64,000 nucleotides of DNA from the NCBI RefSeq assembly GCF_004339565.1, contig NZ_SMFZ01000001.1, positions 372,001 to 436,000 on the forward strand, given 5' to 3'. Shown in pieces: positions 63,629 through 64,000 of this stretch (position 1 is its first letter; each line of letters begins with the position of its first letter). Source of the DNA: Pseudonocardia endophytica. Lineage in GTDB: Bacteria > Actinomycetota > Actinomycetes > Mycobacteriales > Pseudonocardiaceae. The translations under genes were made by a program, and so were the position numbers. The notes under the pieces were generated by a model. The model saw nothing but the letters and a program-made list of their open reading frames with translations. It was not told the origin of the DNA and did not search any database.

Positions 63629-64000
63629 GTGGCTCGACGAGGCAGGCCCCAGACGCGGGCTCGCCGCGGCGCCCCCCGGGACCGTCGTCCCGCCGACGAT
63701 GTGATGTCGGTACTCGGGCGCACCGTCCAGGAGATCCAGTCCGCCCTGCGCAACGGCCGGGTGACGGGCACGACCCGGACCAAGTTCCAGGCCGCCGCCC
63801 TCATGCTGCGCGAGGAACGCGTGCGCGTCCGGGCGGACGACGCCATCGGCGAGCGGCAGCGCACCGAGCGGCTCAAACGCCTCGACGAGACGGCACGGAG
63901 CCTGGCCATGGCCTCGGTCCGTGACCAGGGGCTCCTGGCGCTGCTGGACGACGACGCCGTCGTCTCCGACGCGGCCCGCTCGATGCGCCGCGACATGCTG
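63629..64000 (+). CDS. Unrecognised protein, N-terminal part only
   Basis: A GTG preceded by GAGAAGGAG opens a frame of 124 codons that is still open at the right edge. The basic N-terminus (VARRGRPQTRARRGAPRDRR) is followed by long amphipathic helices (VMSVLGRTVQEIQSALRNG, KFQAAALMLREERVRVRADD, ERLKRLDETARSLAMASV). No domain was recognised. The long structured leader suggests regulated expression. It could be a nucleic-acid-binding protein by charge, but this is a guess. Confidence 0.7.
   Translation, partial: MARRGRPQTRARRGAPRDRRPADDVMSVLGRTVQEIQSALRNGRVTGTTRTKFQAAALMLREERVRVRADDAIGERQRTERLKRLDETARSLAMASVRDQGLLALLDDDAVVSDAARSMRRDML

Noticed and set aside
1..64000. tRNA, rRNA, CRISPR arrays, insertion sequences and phage genes
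   Set aside because: None was seen: no cloverleaf-like tRNA sequence, no regularly spaced repeats, and no transposase, integrase or phage structural motifs in any plausible coding frame.

Overview
The window is about 73% GC with an almost exclusively G/C third-codon pattern, frequent GTG starts and ATGA/GTGA translational overlaps. It carries a nystatin-type polyene locus, a HelR gene with a rifamycin-associated-element-like palindrome, and aromatic and alcohol catabolism genes. Together these point to an actinomycete, most plausibly a Pseudonocardia-like member of the Pseudonocardiaceae. That placement is inference from gene content; no rRNA or tRNA gene is present.

Region 1 (1-28.0 kb) is one end of a polyene macrolide biosynthetic cluster. 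A single reading frame on the minus strand, entering from the left edge and starting at 16417, encodes more than 5,470 residues of modular type I polyketide synthase. Its order is docking segment, KS-AT(malonyl)-DH-KR-ACP, KS-AT(malonyl)-KR-ACP, KS-AT(methylmalonyl)-KR-ACP, then KS-AT cut by the window edge. This matches modules 9-12 of NysI/AmphI. Behind it lie a GDP-mannose 4,6-dehydratase (NysDIII type), a divergent pair of ABC exporter half-transporters (NysH/NysG type) and a phosphopantetheinyl transferase (NysF type), in the same order as I recall for nystatin. Next comes a dTDP-deoxysugar cassette (3,5- or 5-epimerase, glucose-1-phosphate thymidylyltransferase, glycosyltransferase, Gfo/Idh 3-ketoreductase, 2,3-dehydratase). 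It fits a second, neutral 2,6-dideoxy sugar of the digitoxose/olivose kind. Four intergenic regions of this part carry related GGGGAAWCC-type palindromes resembling the box of PimM/NysRIV/AmphRIV PAS-LuxR activators.

Region 2 (28.0-37.8 kb) is catabolic. A TetR repressor diverges from a three-subunit molybdenum hydroxylase of the PaoABC/YagTSR kind. Head-on to it runs an operon of CaiB-type CoA transferase, citrate-lyase/synthase-family protein and intradiol ring-cleavage dioxygenase, behind an IclR regulator. A metal-dependent amidohydrolase diverges from the IclR gene. The substrate is unknown. Region 3 (37.8-41.3 kb) holds helR, a 2-oxoglutarate/Fe(II) dioxygenase-like gene and a coding fragment.

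Region 4 (41.3-55.0 kb) has two back-to-back operons. The minus operon encodes Rieske oxygenase alpha and beta subunits, a 72-residue protein, two enoyl-CoA hydratases, an acyl-CoA ligase and an ALDH7-type aldehyde dehydrogenase. On the plus strand are an SDR and then enoyl-CoA hydratase, acyl-CoA dehydrogenase, acyl-CoA ligase, FAD oxidoreductase and TetR. They look like one pathway that hydroxylates a ring or side chain and then beta-oxidises a CoA thioester. Two of the promoters share a TTTTAATCCG motif.

Region 5 (55.0-64.0 kb) contains a cupin, a zinc secondary-alcohol dehydrogenase, a Baeyer-Villiger-type monooxygenase, two AcoR-like regulators with degenerate AAA+ cores (one beside each enzyme gene), a DUF5996/TPR gene pair between them, and the start of an unrecognised gene at the right edge with a long structured leader.
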